Both the position numbers and the translations under genes were made by a program. The notes beneath the pieces were generated by a model. That model made no database searches and had not been told where the DNA came from. It saw only the letters and a list, made by a program, of their open reading frames with translations. From Mytilisepta virgata (Eukaryota; Mollusca; Bivalvia; Mytilida; Mytilidae), in assembly GCA_028015205.1 (NCBI GenBank), contig CM051516.1:37462230-37526229 (forward strand): a stretch of 64,000 bases of DNA, given 5' to 3'. Below, piece after piece: positions 11,501 through 26,500 of this stretch; position 1 is the stretch's first letter, and each line of letters starts with the position of its first letter.

Positions 11501-14500
11501 AAAAATCGTAACAACTAACAAATTCCGGAGAACAACGAAGACAAGACCAAAACAAGACATGCATTACAATTAAAAACTAAAAACATATGAACAGCATGGA
11601 CCCCACCAAAAAAACTGAGGGTAGACTTCGGAAGAGTAAGCAGTCTCTGCTTCCTACAGAACACCCGCCATGCTGCCCATGTCAAATCCGGTATGAGGAA
11701 GGGATAATATCAATGGAACAGGTCCATTTTCATTTGGGAAACGATTTTTTCATACCTGTCAACCAAGTCATAACATTCTATAAAAGCCAATACAGTATAC
11801 CAATAGGGCGACCCTTTGCTAGAACTGCAAATGTGTCCAATTTAACTGTAGAATAGTTGATAGGATTCTGTCGCTGTTTTAAAATAAATAGTCAGAAATA
11901 ATACTCCCATAAGGGACTTAATGTTACTCGTCATGGAGTATTGAGAATAGAAATCGATAGTATTCGTGATAGTATACATTTACAGTCTTCTAGTCATTGG
12001 GAGAAAGCAATTTTCACAGAAACACACAAAATTTCAGATGTATGTGAAAAGACCTGAACATCTTGTTTAGGTAATTCTAAGTTTCTGTAGAGTTTTAACA
12101 AGAATTTTGCATTATTCACGATATTACAATAGACACTAGGATGGAATAAGCCGTTCATGATAAGTGCTTTTCTGGAGGCTGGGTATTTAACAGCGAAGAC
12201 TATTAGTTATACAGTCAGTTACAGGGGGGATAGGGAATATATGGAGTGCCTGAAAAAATTTCGTATCGGGCTAGGCGTCAGCCGAGACCCGATACATTTT
12301 TTTTTCAGGCACTCCATATATTCCCGTATTTCCCCTGTAACTGATTGTATAACAAATTTTTCCCGGCGATGAAATTTTCAAAGCAAGATTTTTTTATATT
12401 ATGGCCTTTAGTATGTTTTTTTTTGTCGGATGGAAAAAAGCAAAACTAATATTATAAAGTTTAAAACAATTTGTTAACATAAAATAGTGAAAGCGAATCG
12501 CGTGATTTCCAGGAAGGGGGATACAGATCGCTGAGACGGGTTACAAAAAAAATTCGGCACATGTAGCGAATCACGTGATTTTAAGGAAGGTGGATACAAT
12601 AATTGATAAGGACACTTTGTAGCCAATGGAAAGACAATAATTTTAACAGAGTCGGGATAATGTTGATAGCTGTTATACAATCTTTTAAAAAGAATAAATG
12701 CTCTTGTGAAATCTATAACCATGTAATAGATTTTTTTTAGTAATCGAAGGGTTTTAAAATCTTCTAACCTTTAGCAAATCCATGCAAAACGTACTAGCCA
12801 CGATATATATACATCATACGATAATACAACGGGCACGTCTCCGTCAAGAAAGGGGAATTTAGCAATTGGAACGTCGTTCATTTTATCATAAAGTTTAGGA
12901 TATATCTCCCAATTTCGAGTAAGTACATCATCAAGATACCTGCAGCGTTGGTAAATATATAAATTAATTTATCATGATCCTGTATTTCACCTTTAAGGAG
13001 GTTTTTAAAAAAGTCTGTTTATATGTACATAAGTCGGAAATAAGAGGAGCACAGTTTGTGTCCAAAGAAATCCCAGTGAACTGCCGATCCATAGTATTGC
13101 CAAAACGAACAAACAATGTTGTCCAGCAAGATGTGTAAAGTCTTCATCATGTCGTCGCATGTTCAACAACTGTAATTTGTTTACTTATTTTAAAAGACTG
13201 AAAAAGCTTTAAAACTGTTATAACAAATCCATGCATTTATTTCATTTTCAGGCATGTAGCAACCAGACAAACATAAATCGAAAATTACATCCAATCGCCC
13301 CTGTAAAACAAACGTGTTCTGCATGTTGTAATTATGATCTTTGCAATACACGTGGATGTGGTGAAACGGGTATGTACTTTTCTCCGTAATGTACAACTGG
13401 GACAGCTCATGGTTTGTGTGTTTTGTTTAATTGTCTTTTAATTTTATAAGTATTCTTATATTAAACATGCGTATGTTATAGTTTATGAGAAGTAAGTTTA
13501 TTCAATCCTTAATTTAAGGGAATAGATACTATACGGTTCCTCAACTGATTTTTTGCTGAAAATTTACCAAGTAGTGGTAAATTTTTATGTATAGTTTTCT
13601 AATATGGAAAGAAAGAGGACAAATATACCTAGGGAGCAAATAAAAAAACGTAAAACATACCTTCATAATTTTAAGACATTTGGCACTGATTTTGGTATAT
13701 TTGAGCCAAAAATCCTAATTTTTTTCATTTTTCAAGACTGTAACAAAAACCTCTCTAACTTTTTAACGAAATAAGATAACTTCACCGGGTCCTTTGTAAA
13801 ATATATAGACTTTGTTTTCCGATAAATAATTGATGAAAAACATTAAAAGACTAATAAAGAAATCATGCAAATATAGGCCAAATAACTACTGTTTTTTCGT
13901 TAAATTTCAGTATATTTATCTTGGAGTAATGAACTTTTTATAGCGAGACGTGTACACCAGAGTGTCAGGATAGATAAGAGTGAGGTTTGAGTACCCATAA
14001 AACCAGTTTAACCCCACCACTATTCAGTGTCTTTACCAGTTCAGACTATCCTGACTCTGTTGTGTTCATGTTTGTGTTTTGTACTCTTTTATGTTATTTT
14101 TTGTCCGGCGTTCTGTCAGTTAGGTTGCTTTGATTTATCGGTATGTTATTGTTGAACTTTCCAGTTATCCATTTTGTTGTTTTTTGTTGTTGGTTTTTTG
14201 TAATTTTAAAAAGAAATAAGTTTCGGTCCAAGTGCTTATTGCTGAGATATTTGAGAAAAACCCAAATTTTAGGGGGTATAAGGATTTTTCTTGATGGATA
14301 CTTATGACATCACAATGTGTGTCTCTTATCGACGTCATTATCTCCGCCTCCATTCACATCTGACGTTTGGAATTCCTTTAAAATCAACCCTAAGGTATTT
14401 CAAGTGATACTGATCAAAATGAGGTTTTAAAAAAATGAGGTCACCGGACTTGTTTTCATGTTTTTCTATCTCGATTTTTTCCCGTTTTAAGAAATCATTA

Positions 14501-17500
14501 AGAATAACGTGACGTTTTCAAAGGATTGCTATTCTTTTCAAAACGCGACAGAAATTTTACATTTTGGTACCACAATTTCCGGAATTTCTTATATTTAAAT
14601 ATTTTGTTTTTGATTTAATAATTTTCTTTGCACTAATTGGGAAAATAGTATATTATTCAATTCCCCCCACCCCCCACCAATAAAATAGTCGTATCCTTTT
14701 TTGTACAAAATAATATATAAAAAATTCTGACCTTAAGAATTTTCTTAAAGTTGTCTTAAAAGAAGAAAATAGCACTCTTTAACGAAACATTTTTTTAAAA
14801 AAATATAGGTCACCGGCCTTTTAAGAAAGAAAAACTACTTTTTATCCATTTTTCAATAATTCTTATGAAGGTAAGAGTTATCTTCTCTTAGAAAAACGTT
14901 GGATGACGTTACGTCATAATTGGGTTTCCGTTAGATGCATGTTAGATGTTGCCATTTATAAATTCACGGCTCAGAAAATTTATTGAGGAAAACATGTAAA
15001 ATACAATAAAGAGCACAAATTAACATAAAAATGAACGGAATATATAATATTCGAAATTCCAATTGAAGATATAGTTAGCTTCCATTGATTCGAGTCGTCA
15101 TTCTATTTCCGTTGATCAACGATTGATAATTTTTCTGAAACATTAGAAGTTCGCGGAAATCACGACGTCATTAAGCCGCCGACGGCATAATACCGTTGCG
15201 CTGCTATATGCGCAAAAACAATAGAGGGATTTGTCTTTAAGTGTAGTTCTGAATTATTTTGTTTTTTGTCTGAGGGTATGTCGATTGGATGGCGTTAATT
15301 GATTTGGTATGTCACTGTAGATATTTTCTGTTATTTTTGTTAATTTTTTAAAAAGAAATAAACTGAAATTAACATTTTCATGGAGATTAAATATACATTT
15401 GTTGAGATGCGTATAACAAACAAAGGTTTTAAAAAGATACCTTTAAAATAAACCAAATAGTTCAAGTTTAGTTCTGTAGTGTTAGTATTCCTTTACTTCG
15501 ATACTAACATGAACATTATACTTTTAAGTTTACTGTCTACTGTTTTATGGAGATCAAGGAGCATCTTGTTAGTACAGAACTTTGTCTTTTGTTTCTGGCT
15601 TGATAATTTTGGCACCTGAATCATGCTCAACATTTGGGTTATTACTTCATTTTTTAAACATTTCCGGCGTTAACACAAATGATGAGTTGTAAATCGACGA
15701 TATTGCGTATCGTGTGCATCAAAATGAGTAACATAGAATATTATTACAAATAAAAATAACAATATCTTGATTTTCTTTATGTTATATCTTTTTTTAAATT
15801 ATTATAGGAAAATTTTTAAAAATTATGCACTATTTTTGTAGAATTAAACTTCTGGATACAAAGATCAAATGACACTAATATATGGTTACGAAAAAGAAAA
15901 TATTTCATAGGTTGAAATGAATATCTCTGATCAGTCTATTTCAGCTTGATTTTTTTATTGTAGACAATGTCCAAGCCCATGGTCAGATCTGCTATAAATG
16001 TGATGGAATTTTACTTTCTGAGCAATGTAGTAAGATAACGTTTTGTTCTGATAATGAGGTAAATCTTCGCATGTATAATTGTAAGTAAATGTTTGTATTT
16101 TTTTCAACGCTGAACGAAAAGAAAAATCTTACCCGGATACCAGACAAAAATATTGTTATAAAACACAAATTAAAACGGGATATAGACTCTGGGAGATTAC
16201 TAAAGTTACGTTGGAATTCAAACATCTTTTATCATTGTTTTCGGATGAATAATGAGACTAGCTAAGTCTTATTTTGACGGAATAATTATTCTGTGATGCC
16301 AGTGAGATGCGAAGCTTACTACACTAATTTGGCGAGTTTTTTTTTAAATTGAATGCACAAATGTTTGCCTGTTGTCACTTTTTTAAAGTGCTTTATATTT
16401 GAATCGAGTGTCCCATCGTTAAAAATCTGCTTGTTATTTTTACGACATGCGTACTCCAAACTACATGTTTAACAAGAGGCTCACCAGAGCCTGTATCGCT
16501 CACCTGGAGTCTGGTTTTCATTGGACAATTAATCAACTATTTGACCAAGTTTGTTGCAATTGGTTCAATTGTTCAGGGAAAATTTGTTGAAGATTTATTT
16601 TTCATAAGGTTTAATGTTAAAATATGTTCCCTGATGGTGTTAGTCCTGGCAGGAAGTTGACAAAATTGACCAGGAATAAGGGTGAACCTTAAATAAATGT
16701 AACAGAACCCGACCTCAAATTACACAAACCAATAACTCCGAAATAGAATTTGGGATTCCCTTCAAAATTTCAGGGTAGGTAGATCTCAACATGGCAAACA
16801 TTTTTCAATTTATATTTCACTTCTATCTCAAATAGTTTGGAGATAAATGCAATAATGTTAAAATTTTGAAAATTTGACAAAAAAGGGCAATAACTCCTAA
16901 ATGGGTTTTGGGATTTCCTTCAAAATTTCAGGGTATGTAGATCTCAACATGGCAAACATTTTACAAATTTAGATTTCACTTCTATCTCAAATAGTTTTGG
17001 AGATAACTGACGAAAAATGTTAAATTATGATAATTTGATGAAAAAGGGCAATAACTCCTAAATGGGTTTTAGGATTTCCTTCAAAATTTCAGGTTAGGTA
17101 GATCTTGTCATGCTGATCAATTTTATCCCTAGCAGATTTTTGATATCTGTAACGGTTTTTAAGTTATAAGCCAAAAACAACACATACACAACTGTATTCT
17201 ATTTTTAGCTACGACAGCCATGTTTTATGTCAGATCAAAATAAATTGAGGATTATTTGTAGAGGACATGTTATAGACCATTCCTATTAAGTTTCAAACCA
17301 ATCGGCCCAGCGGTTTCAGAGGAGATTTTTGAATAAAAAATTTTTGAAAATTTGACAAAAAAGGGCAACAACTCCTGAATGGGTTTTGGGATTTCCTTTA
17401 AAATTTCAGGGTAGGTAGATCTCAACATGGCAAACATTTTTCAAATTTACATTTCACTTCTATCTTAAATAGTTTTGGAGATAAATGACGAAAAATGTTA

Positions 17501-20500
17501 AAATTTTGAAAATTTGACAAAAAGGGCAATAACTCCAAAACGGGTTTTGAAATTTCCTTCAAAATTTCAGGGTAGGTAGATCTTGTCATGCTGATCAATT
17601 TTATCCTAGTCAGATTTTCGATATCTGTAACGGTTTTTGAGTTATTAGCAAAAAACAGCAATTTACCCCTATGTTCTTTTTTTAGTAACAGCGGCCATGT
17701 TTTTCGACAAATCAAAAATCCCCACATCTGTTCTATGCAAGGTACCCCAAGGAACATTCATACCAAGTTTGGTTCTAATTAGTCAAGTAGTTTCAGAGGA
17801 GAAGATTTTTGAAATAATAACATAAAAAAAGCCTAAAATGTCAAAAAAGGGCAATAACTCTAACATCAGTTGACAGATTTTCACGAAAATCAGCACACAG
17901 GTAGCTCTCATCATGCTGAACACTTCCATCCTGTCAGAATTTGCCGTTACCTAATGATTTTTGAGGTATTTGCGAAAAACTGTTGTTCTATTTTTAGTAA
18001 CAGCGGCCATGTTTTTCGACGGATCAAAAATCCCCACATCAAATCTATGCAGGATACCCCAAAGAACTTTCATACCAAGTGTGGTTCCAATTGGTCAAGT
18101 AGTTTCAGAGGAGAAGAGTTTTGAAAAATTGTTAACGACGACGACGACGGACGACGACGGACGCCAAGTGATGGCAAAAGCTCACATGGCCTTTGGCCAG
18201 GCGAGCTAAAAATGAAAATAGGTTTATAGTCTATCAAAAAGCTCTTTAATCAATATTGTTTTGAATTATTTTTCTTTCTTAGGCTTTTATTTTTTTTATA
18301 TTTTACTTATGTATTATTCCTTTACTTTTTACTTTCTTTTCTATTGACTTCTCCACTGCCTTTTCATTCCCTTCAAACATATCCAGCTGTTGCGGATATC
18401 ACGTGACCGCTTCGACAAATTTGTTTACCTGTAAAATCGACTGTGCGTGCATTGAATTTCAACGGAAATGAAAAAGACAATATGTTTTAAACTGTTAATC
18501 TTTTCAAAGATGTTCATTTTGTCTACAATTCTTGATTAAATTATCTTTCGTTAGGTTTTTTCTGTTTTAGAATTGGATGAGAAGAAATGTCTTCAAAATC
18601 GATTTAAAAATTCCTCATATTTTCGATATTTTTTATCGATTCTATGAAAATTTATAAATGGGCTAAAAACTTAAACTATAAAGAAAGTTTTTAAAGATGT
18701 TCATCTTTTTTGCATAATCTAAAAATGGTGCAACGTTTAACACTTAAAGTTTTGATTTAAGGTGTTCATTTTCGATTTGAAGATTTGCGTTTTTCAATAG
18801 TCTTCTCGAGTTTTCCAAGATGGCGGATACGACCTGATATGTAATACCTTCAAACCTACACAATAAAATATATGATAGAATATAATTATGAAGACCACTT
18901 CAGTTCAGGTTCAATTTATCTTGCTTCAAACAAAGGTTGAACTGTGTTAATGTTTTACTATTTTTGTGCAATTATTTAAGATTGCGCCCATTCCAATCAG
19001 CTTCTATCTTGTCAAAACAAAGCAAATATCGTTCATCCGAGCAAATAGAATATATCAAATGTTTACAATATATAAATACCAAAAAAAGATAAGTAAAGTC
19101 AAGAAATACCCAGAGATATTCGAAGGAGGAGAAAATCGAAACAACTGACAAACTCCGGAGAACAACGGAGACAAAACCAAAACACTACATGCACTACAAT
19201 TAAAAACTAAAAATATATGAACAACATGGACCCCACCAAAAAACTGGGGATAGACTCAGGGGCTCCGGAGAAGTAAGCAGTCTCTACCTCCTGCAGGACA
19301 CCCGCCATGCTGCCCAGGTCAAATCCGGTATGAGGAAGGGACAACATTTTCATCTGGTAAACGGTTTTTTTTCATACCTGTCAAATTATTAATTTGAATA
19401 CATTAAAATGTTACTTATCTGACATTTGGAATAATAATCCATCTCTGCATTCAAAAGTGTGGTCCCCCTTTACTCACACACACACCTCTTTATTAAAATG
19501 CTGCATTAATGATTAAAACATGTACCGTTACACAAATTTGAAATCCCGCTGTTTTTGGTATACAAACGGTTTACCTGTATCCATACAATGTTCCTGTGTA
19601 CCTTAAGGGTTGGAACAATAAACATGTGGACAGTCAGGGTACAATATACATGTCAAATCGTTAATTAGTTTTCCTTACCTAAAACACATAACATATTGCA
19701 GAGAACAAATGTCTTTACATGTAAATTTACCTCAGATAAAGATCAAATCAATTTTACCCCATGAAAATCGTTTACGTGTATGTAGTTTTGATAGTTTCTA
19801 TGAATTTATCATAAATTTTATATTATTAATAAATGTCAAAATTTCATATTATTAGTAATTGTCGCAATTTTATATTATTAATTTTTGTCACAATTTGATA
19901 TATTGGAATTATAACCGATGTGAAATGTTACTAAATATTTTTAAAAAAAATGTGAAGACGAAGAGTATGTGCTATAATGAATACAGAGTTATCGAACCAA
20001 AATTTAGAATATGTTTGTTTCACCTCGCCACTGTCGTTTCTGAAAAAAGCCGCCGGGTCAACAAATTTAAAAAAAAAAAACGTAATTTCCGGGAAAAAAT
20101 CGTAGCTTGTCCGACATCGGTCTTGTAATTCTTGACTCTGAATTCTCGTAAGTCTTCGGTTATGTTCATAAACGTAAGAATAAATCCATTCAAGATGGGT
20201 GGCAAAATTGCCATGTCATCCTGTGTTAAACTCCGATATTCTGACACCGGTAAAATACAAAATATCGTAAATAACAAACTATATTCTTTCCGGTCCTTTT
20301 AAGACAGGTGAGCAAAAAATGGTTTGTATTTTAATTCCTAATATGAGATCTATCGTTACAAGATGAGTGGAAGCTCATGTTTGCTGATGAATGGGCCTGC
20401 CCAGCACTCCTTGTTCTCTTTCTTTGGACTTCATTACACGACCTTAGATTTTTGCTACGATTTTTGCCAAGGTAGGATTCTCCCCAAATTTTCGTAAAAA

Positions 20501-23500
20501 GCTCGTGCACAGAAAATGAAATTACCCCAAAAAATATCAAATTTTCCGTACACTCCTCACAAAATATATGTACCTTTTGAAAAATACCTGAACAAACTTT
20601 CAGATACCCAGTTTTTGCTTAAAATGTTTGACTTTGTAATAAATACCCCATAAAAATACCAACTTTTACATACACCAGATATACTCACACATATATAGAC
20701 ACATTTGTACTCCCCAAAAATAGCAAAATTCTAAATTTTGACCCAAAAAAACGTACGAGCCTATGTACAGAAAACATTTTGGAATACACTTCCTGGAGAG
20801 AGTTGTCAGACGTTACCTTGTACTATGTTCTAAACAATTCATCAAATGGTAATGCATTTTGTATTGGATTCTTCTCAACTGCTAGTAATAATAATAATAC
20901 CTTTTCAGAGGCTGACGTTTTTATTTTGATGCCTCCGTTAAAGCGTTGCAAGTGTAAAAAAAAAAAAAAATTCACTTGCAAGAAGGACTGATTATCTGGA
21001 CTACCCAACTGCAGGCTGTGGATCGATTCATTGAAATTAAGCATGCTTTGCTTACAATGTGTGCTAGAGTGCTCCACAGCAATCAAACCCCCGTTCCAAC
21101 AAAATCCTGGAAAAATGTTTTATGTCCTGCCTGCCTGGTCTGCTCCAAAAATTGAAGTAGGGAGAGAGGAAACAAACATTTTTTCAGTTGTGGCCTAATC
21201 ACTTCTTGAAGTTTCATACTTTTTACTTCCTAAAGTCCTACATAATAGCCTACCATTTGAAGTGAACATTCTCTCAAATGATAAAATTCTAAAAATTCAA
21301 TTAACTCTCCTATTAATGACAGGTTACAAGGGGAAATGACGTCTTCTGTCTACGGAAACTAAACTTTAAAAATTACTAATTATCATTTATTGAGGACGTA
21401 TGAACATTATTTCAAACTGGTACAGAAGCATGCATTTTTTCTTTTGTTTTTAGCTGTGTTATATAGAAAAACAGTCGAGATTTGGAGAAGATTTCTATCG
21501 AAGTGGTTGTATGGAAAAAAACGTAAATAATCATTTGATATTATTAATTAGTTTGAATTTTCAACATTTTAACTCTCATCACAATAATGTGTAGTAAATT
21601 GACAAAATGTACGCATCTTATGTATCGATGTTAGTATCACACTTTACATGATTAAGAACAAGATTTTCCTGTTCTTTAAATATAAATATCAACCATTTAG
21701 TGTAATATGACCAGATTTTCTTCACTTGCAGTTTGCCGACATTAAATGAGCTGCACATTCTCACCCCATACCGAGCAACATCTGACATTTCTCCTGTTTT
21801 CATTTTGTTCAAGTCTTAGGATTTTTTATGGAGAGGTAGCATTGCTACTGTTTCGGTTTTATGCTGTTTTTATTCTCTTTATCTCTGTACGTTTTTTGGC
21901 TCTATGTTTCTGTGCTCACAAATTTGCTTTGTCGTTGATTCTTTAATAGACCCTCATGTTGTTAAGTATGTTTTTGCCAATTATAGTCTATAATCAACTC
22001 ATTTTACTTCGCGATTGTGCATTTGAATCCACAGACGAAGCTTCTCTTCCATCAAATTGGAAACGCTCAAATGAGGGTATTGAGACTTTTTGACGAGTTG
22101 GAATGACATTTAAGAAGGTGCATCTAAAATTGTTCAAATCATCTCTAAATCCAACAAGTCAGACAATCTACTGAGAACTTTTTCGATTCCCACTAATGTT
22201 AATAGTAATTACAAATATGATAAAATTATGGATGGATGGATTATTTTTTCAAGTCCTATAGTAATTACTAAATGCATATCTGGGTGAGAAGATGTTGATG
22301 TGATATGAATATGAACCATACATTGTACTGGACCGACACTCTCAGTCGTATTCTTAATGTGTTAGCACTTTCTATATAAAGATCTACCATTAATCAAATT
22401 AGAACCTGTCTAAATAAGTTGGAAAATAACAATCCAAAGATACTAATATTAGATATTGTAAATTTATACTATGCTGATTTCGACGCCATTCAAGGAGTTA
22501 CCTCTCAACAGCAGCATTAAAACCGAAACATTTGGAAGACCAAAAATTAACCTTATTTTAAACAGGCTTTCAGCCAAAAATAAGTGAAAAATAAGGCATA
22601 CTTAAGGGCCATATGTCACCAAAATAAGGGTGTCGTTTAGGAATTTATGAGAATATATGATCCAAAAAAGGATATTCCTTTGAACCCATGAACATAAAAT
22701 GTGTTATCTGCACTTAACCCAAACTCGTTTTTATTGTGTTATGATGGGACATATGACTTGTTACAAACCTAATGTTGTAAGCAATTGATTATGCATTGGC
22801 CAATACCGGATATCATCAATTCGTTTTGGCTCATAATTCTGACTTATGGGTAAATACAAAATTCCGAAACATTTCTCGCAATTTAAACAGTAGCAGTATA
22901 TGGGGACAGTTCACTTATTATTTGTGGAGGAGCCGGATTTCACCGGAAATGACGTCACAGGAAGTGCACGCTTGCACAACCGGAAGTAGTGGAATTTCCC
23001 GCCATTTTGCAATCAATAGCGGAAACATCACTGGGAATAAAAAGCGCGGGATAAGAGGAGATTATCCAACAGTACCTCTGTTTTTCGTATACTCTCGGAC
23101 TTCGACATAACAGTTAGAGTATCAGTCCATAGAGACTCGATGCGAGACCCTTGACCTATACAGACCGATGACAGACCAGAGACGACCGAGAAGCGCGGGA
23201 AAAGGGAGATAATACAATCCAAATTCTGGTCAAGCATGCGCAGACGACACATCCGGGTCTCAGCACGTGACTGGCGTCATTTCGTAAACAAATAATTGAA
23301 AAATGGAGAGAAAACACTACTTCCGGTTGCATATGTGCGCAAACCACTTCCGGGTACTTTTGGTTCCTTCAACACAGGCACGGTCGGCACATCCCGGTTT
23401 AAGCACGTGACTGTCGTCAATTCCGGAAACAAATAAAATGGCGGGAAATTACCCTTCTTCCGGTTGCGCATGCATGTAAACCACTTCTGGGTCGTCTACA

Positions 23501-26500
23501 CATGCGCAGACGACACATCCAGGTCCCAGCACGTGACTGACGTCGCTTCCGGAAACAAATAAAAGAAAAATGGCGGAAAATTCCACTACTTCCGGATGCG
23601 TGCAACCAACTTCCGGTTCCGGTAACATGACGTCATTTCCGGTCACGTCACTTCCGGCTCCTCCTAAAAGTGTTAAAATTTTGCAAAATTTCCAAATTCT
23701 TTGATTGGTGGCTGCTTATCATACTGGATATTTTGTGCATATGGCGAAGAGCAAAACATTATCCTGGCCGATTAGTCGACCGCGTGGATAATAACATGGG
23801 TAGTAGAGTCGGCCTAAAATATCTGCTGAAGGATATGCCGTATGCAGCTAGATATGGACACCAGTAAGCAATGTTAATCAGTATGACCCTTGTGAAGAAA
23901 TTTATTGATTGTAGTGTTCAAAGTTTCATTTTAAAAAAATATTAACACAAGAACATTGATAAAGTAAAAAAATTCTTTTTTATTCTTAGAACTGCATAAT
24001 TTAAATTAATTTTTAAACATTGGAAAAATACTAAACCACACGCATTTTGATTGTACACTATCGTATTGTATTTAACAGTTGTGCACATCAAAGCAGCAGG
24101 CACAAATACCATTTGGACGTAAACGTACAGGCCATCTGCAGCAGGATTTAGTATGTTGTCAAGGAGATTTATGCAATAGATCAAATAAACCTTCTGTATC
24201 AAACGGAATAAATACAACCATTGAGCCTTTCATTGGTCAAAGGTCTACTCCAAAACTTGCAAGAGGTACGATGTAAAACGAAAATTTATCTCGATTACAA
24301 AAGTTAGATAACTGATTAATAAAACGTATCACAAGATACAGAAATAAATTTGATGCGCTGTATAGCCATTTCGTTGACTGACAACGCGTCAGCAGTGCTC
24401 GAGATCAAAATATTCCAAAACCGGTTAAAGATAAAATGATGAATTAAATAAGTGTATTTTATAACTAGGCATTAGATTTTATAATTATTTATGTCTGACC
24501 CTTCTATGTTGCATTATAGTATGATGACTTGTCCGAGGATTAAATGGACATTTAAGATGAATAACAAGACCATTTTGTGTTATTTATCAGATACCGTTTC
24601 ACATAAAGTCGTAATAAAAGAAATAGTTACCAAAATTCGAAAAACCAAAGGTCAGGAGACAGCAACAATAGCTGTACAAACATCAAGTCAGCAATGTTAT
24701 CAAGCTTACCCAACATTATTGACAAGAGATATGTGTGTGTTAGGTAGTAAAGCTAACCCTAACTCGTAAGAATTACGACTGATCGTAAATCCTTTGAATA
24801 TATACAAGTTACGACTGATCTTAATTCGTACGACCTTTAATGAAATGTACCAAGTATTGTTAACGTGTTACTGTCTCGTGTACACACCTTATAATTACAT
24901 GCATGTATTACCGAAGCTGAATTCAAATGAAATGTTATTAACAAAATATACAATGTAACTAGAAATCTGTACTGTCGGAATCGACAGTGATCCCCGCATC
25001 CCCTGAGCGTAGTTGGGCCACTTACTTATAGTCAAACATATAAAATCGTATTCCCATCCAAAAATAGTATGCAGTCATTCTATAAAAAAAATTAAATCAA
25101 TAAACCTAATGAAAATTGAAAACACCTCAGTTCACAAGATTAAACTAACAATTTTTAAATTTGACCTGAGTGAGCCCCCGGTTTAAAAATCGAAATTAAA
25201 TGCATGAATTGAAAAATGAAAGACGAGTTTAGGTCACAAGCTTGAATTCCAAGTTCAACCCCTATTGGCCCCTTGTTTAGAAAATCAAAATTCTAAAACC
25301 TTATTGCTCATCTATAAGTGGTATGCAACCATTCTATATAGAAATTAAATTCCTAAACCCAAAAGTGAAGGAGGAGTTGATGTCACAAGATGTGACGGAC
25401 GGACGGAGACAATTCCTATATCCCCGAACTTTCTTCGAAAACTGATTTACAAGTATTTACTGTAAGAAGTGGTTCGGATATCAATTTACGAAATGAATTA
25501 TTTTTTTAAGTTGTTGTAATTTTGAAATTCCTACTACATTAATTATCCCCGCACATTCGAAGAAATTTCGGGGATATAGAGATGGTCTCCGTCCGTCCGT
25601 CACACTTTCTTGTGACAACAACTCCTCCTTCACTTTGTGACCTAAACTCGTCTTTCATTTTTTAATGTATGCATTTACTTTACAGTATTGTTATGCACCA
25701 TATGCAGATGCGCAATAAGGTTTCAGAATTTTGATTTTCTAAAATTGGGGCCCACAGGCGTCGAATTTAAAAAAAAACTGTCAATTTAAGCTTGTGATCT
25801 AAACTTCTCTTCCGTTTTATAATTTAAGCATTTTATTTCTATTCAGTATTATCATGCACCATATATGCAGGTGTGCAATAATATTTATTTTCTAAAATTG
25901 GGGCCCAAAGGGGTCGAATTTTGAAAAACTATCAATTTAAGCATGTGGCATAAACTCGTCTTTTGTTTTTCAATTTATGCATTCTATTTCTATACAGTAT
26001 TGTCAAACACAATATGCAAATGTGCAATAAGGTTTTAGATTTAAAATTTTCTAAAATTGGGGTACACAGCGCTCGAAATTTTCAATTTTCAATTCAAGGT
26101 TAACTTCACTTTCATTTTGCTTATATATTATAGTATTGTCCTTCACTATATTTAGTTGCACAATAAGGATTTAGAATATAGATTTTTAAACCGGGGGCTC
26201 ACTCAGATCAAATTTAAGCTTGACAATCTGAACTAAGTTTTTTTTTCATTTTTCATTAGGTTTATTTATTTAATTTCTTTATAGAATCACTGCATACTAT
26301 TTTTGGGTGGGAATAAGGCTTTATATAAGTGGCCCAACTACGTACAGGATGTGCGGGGATCACAGTCGATTCCGACAGTACAGATTTCTAGTTTAATTTG
26401 AATTGAATACTACATTTTGATTGGCTGAACAGCATAGAGCAACGTTGGTTATACTGTATAACCTGGTTTGGTGTTGTGACATCACCAACGGATTAATCCG

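Larger units (their letters stand above)
11154..13251 (+). other. Intron 3
   Basis: Holds a dispersed repeat (11,290-11,775), a long hairpin (12,208-12,352), and a degenerate direct pair around GCGAATC[G/A]CGTGATTT at 12,493 and 12,566. No other gene seen. Confidence 0.6.
16059..21453 (+). other. Intron 5
   Basis: Holds one full modular repeat (16,471-18,208) and a family-2 repeat (19,085-19,390). The stretches 18,209-19,084 and 19,391-21,453 are AT-rich with short open frames; none looks like an exon. Confidence 0.6.

Noticed and set aside
22796..23646. Several overlapping open frames in the GC-rich segment
   Set aside because: They come from a repeated, GC-rich non-coding TIR element; frames on both strands are equally open.
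24491..24769. 92-codon open frame with four Cys in intron 7, possible extra exon
   Set aside because: The possible acceptor before it would need phase 2, but exon 7 ends in phase 1. No domain is recognised. It could belong to something else, but evidence is insufficient.
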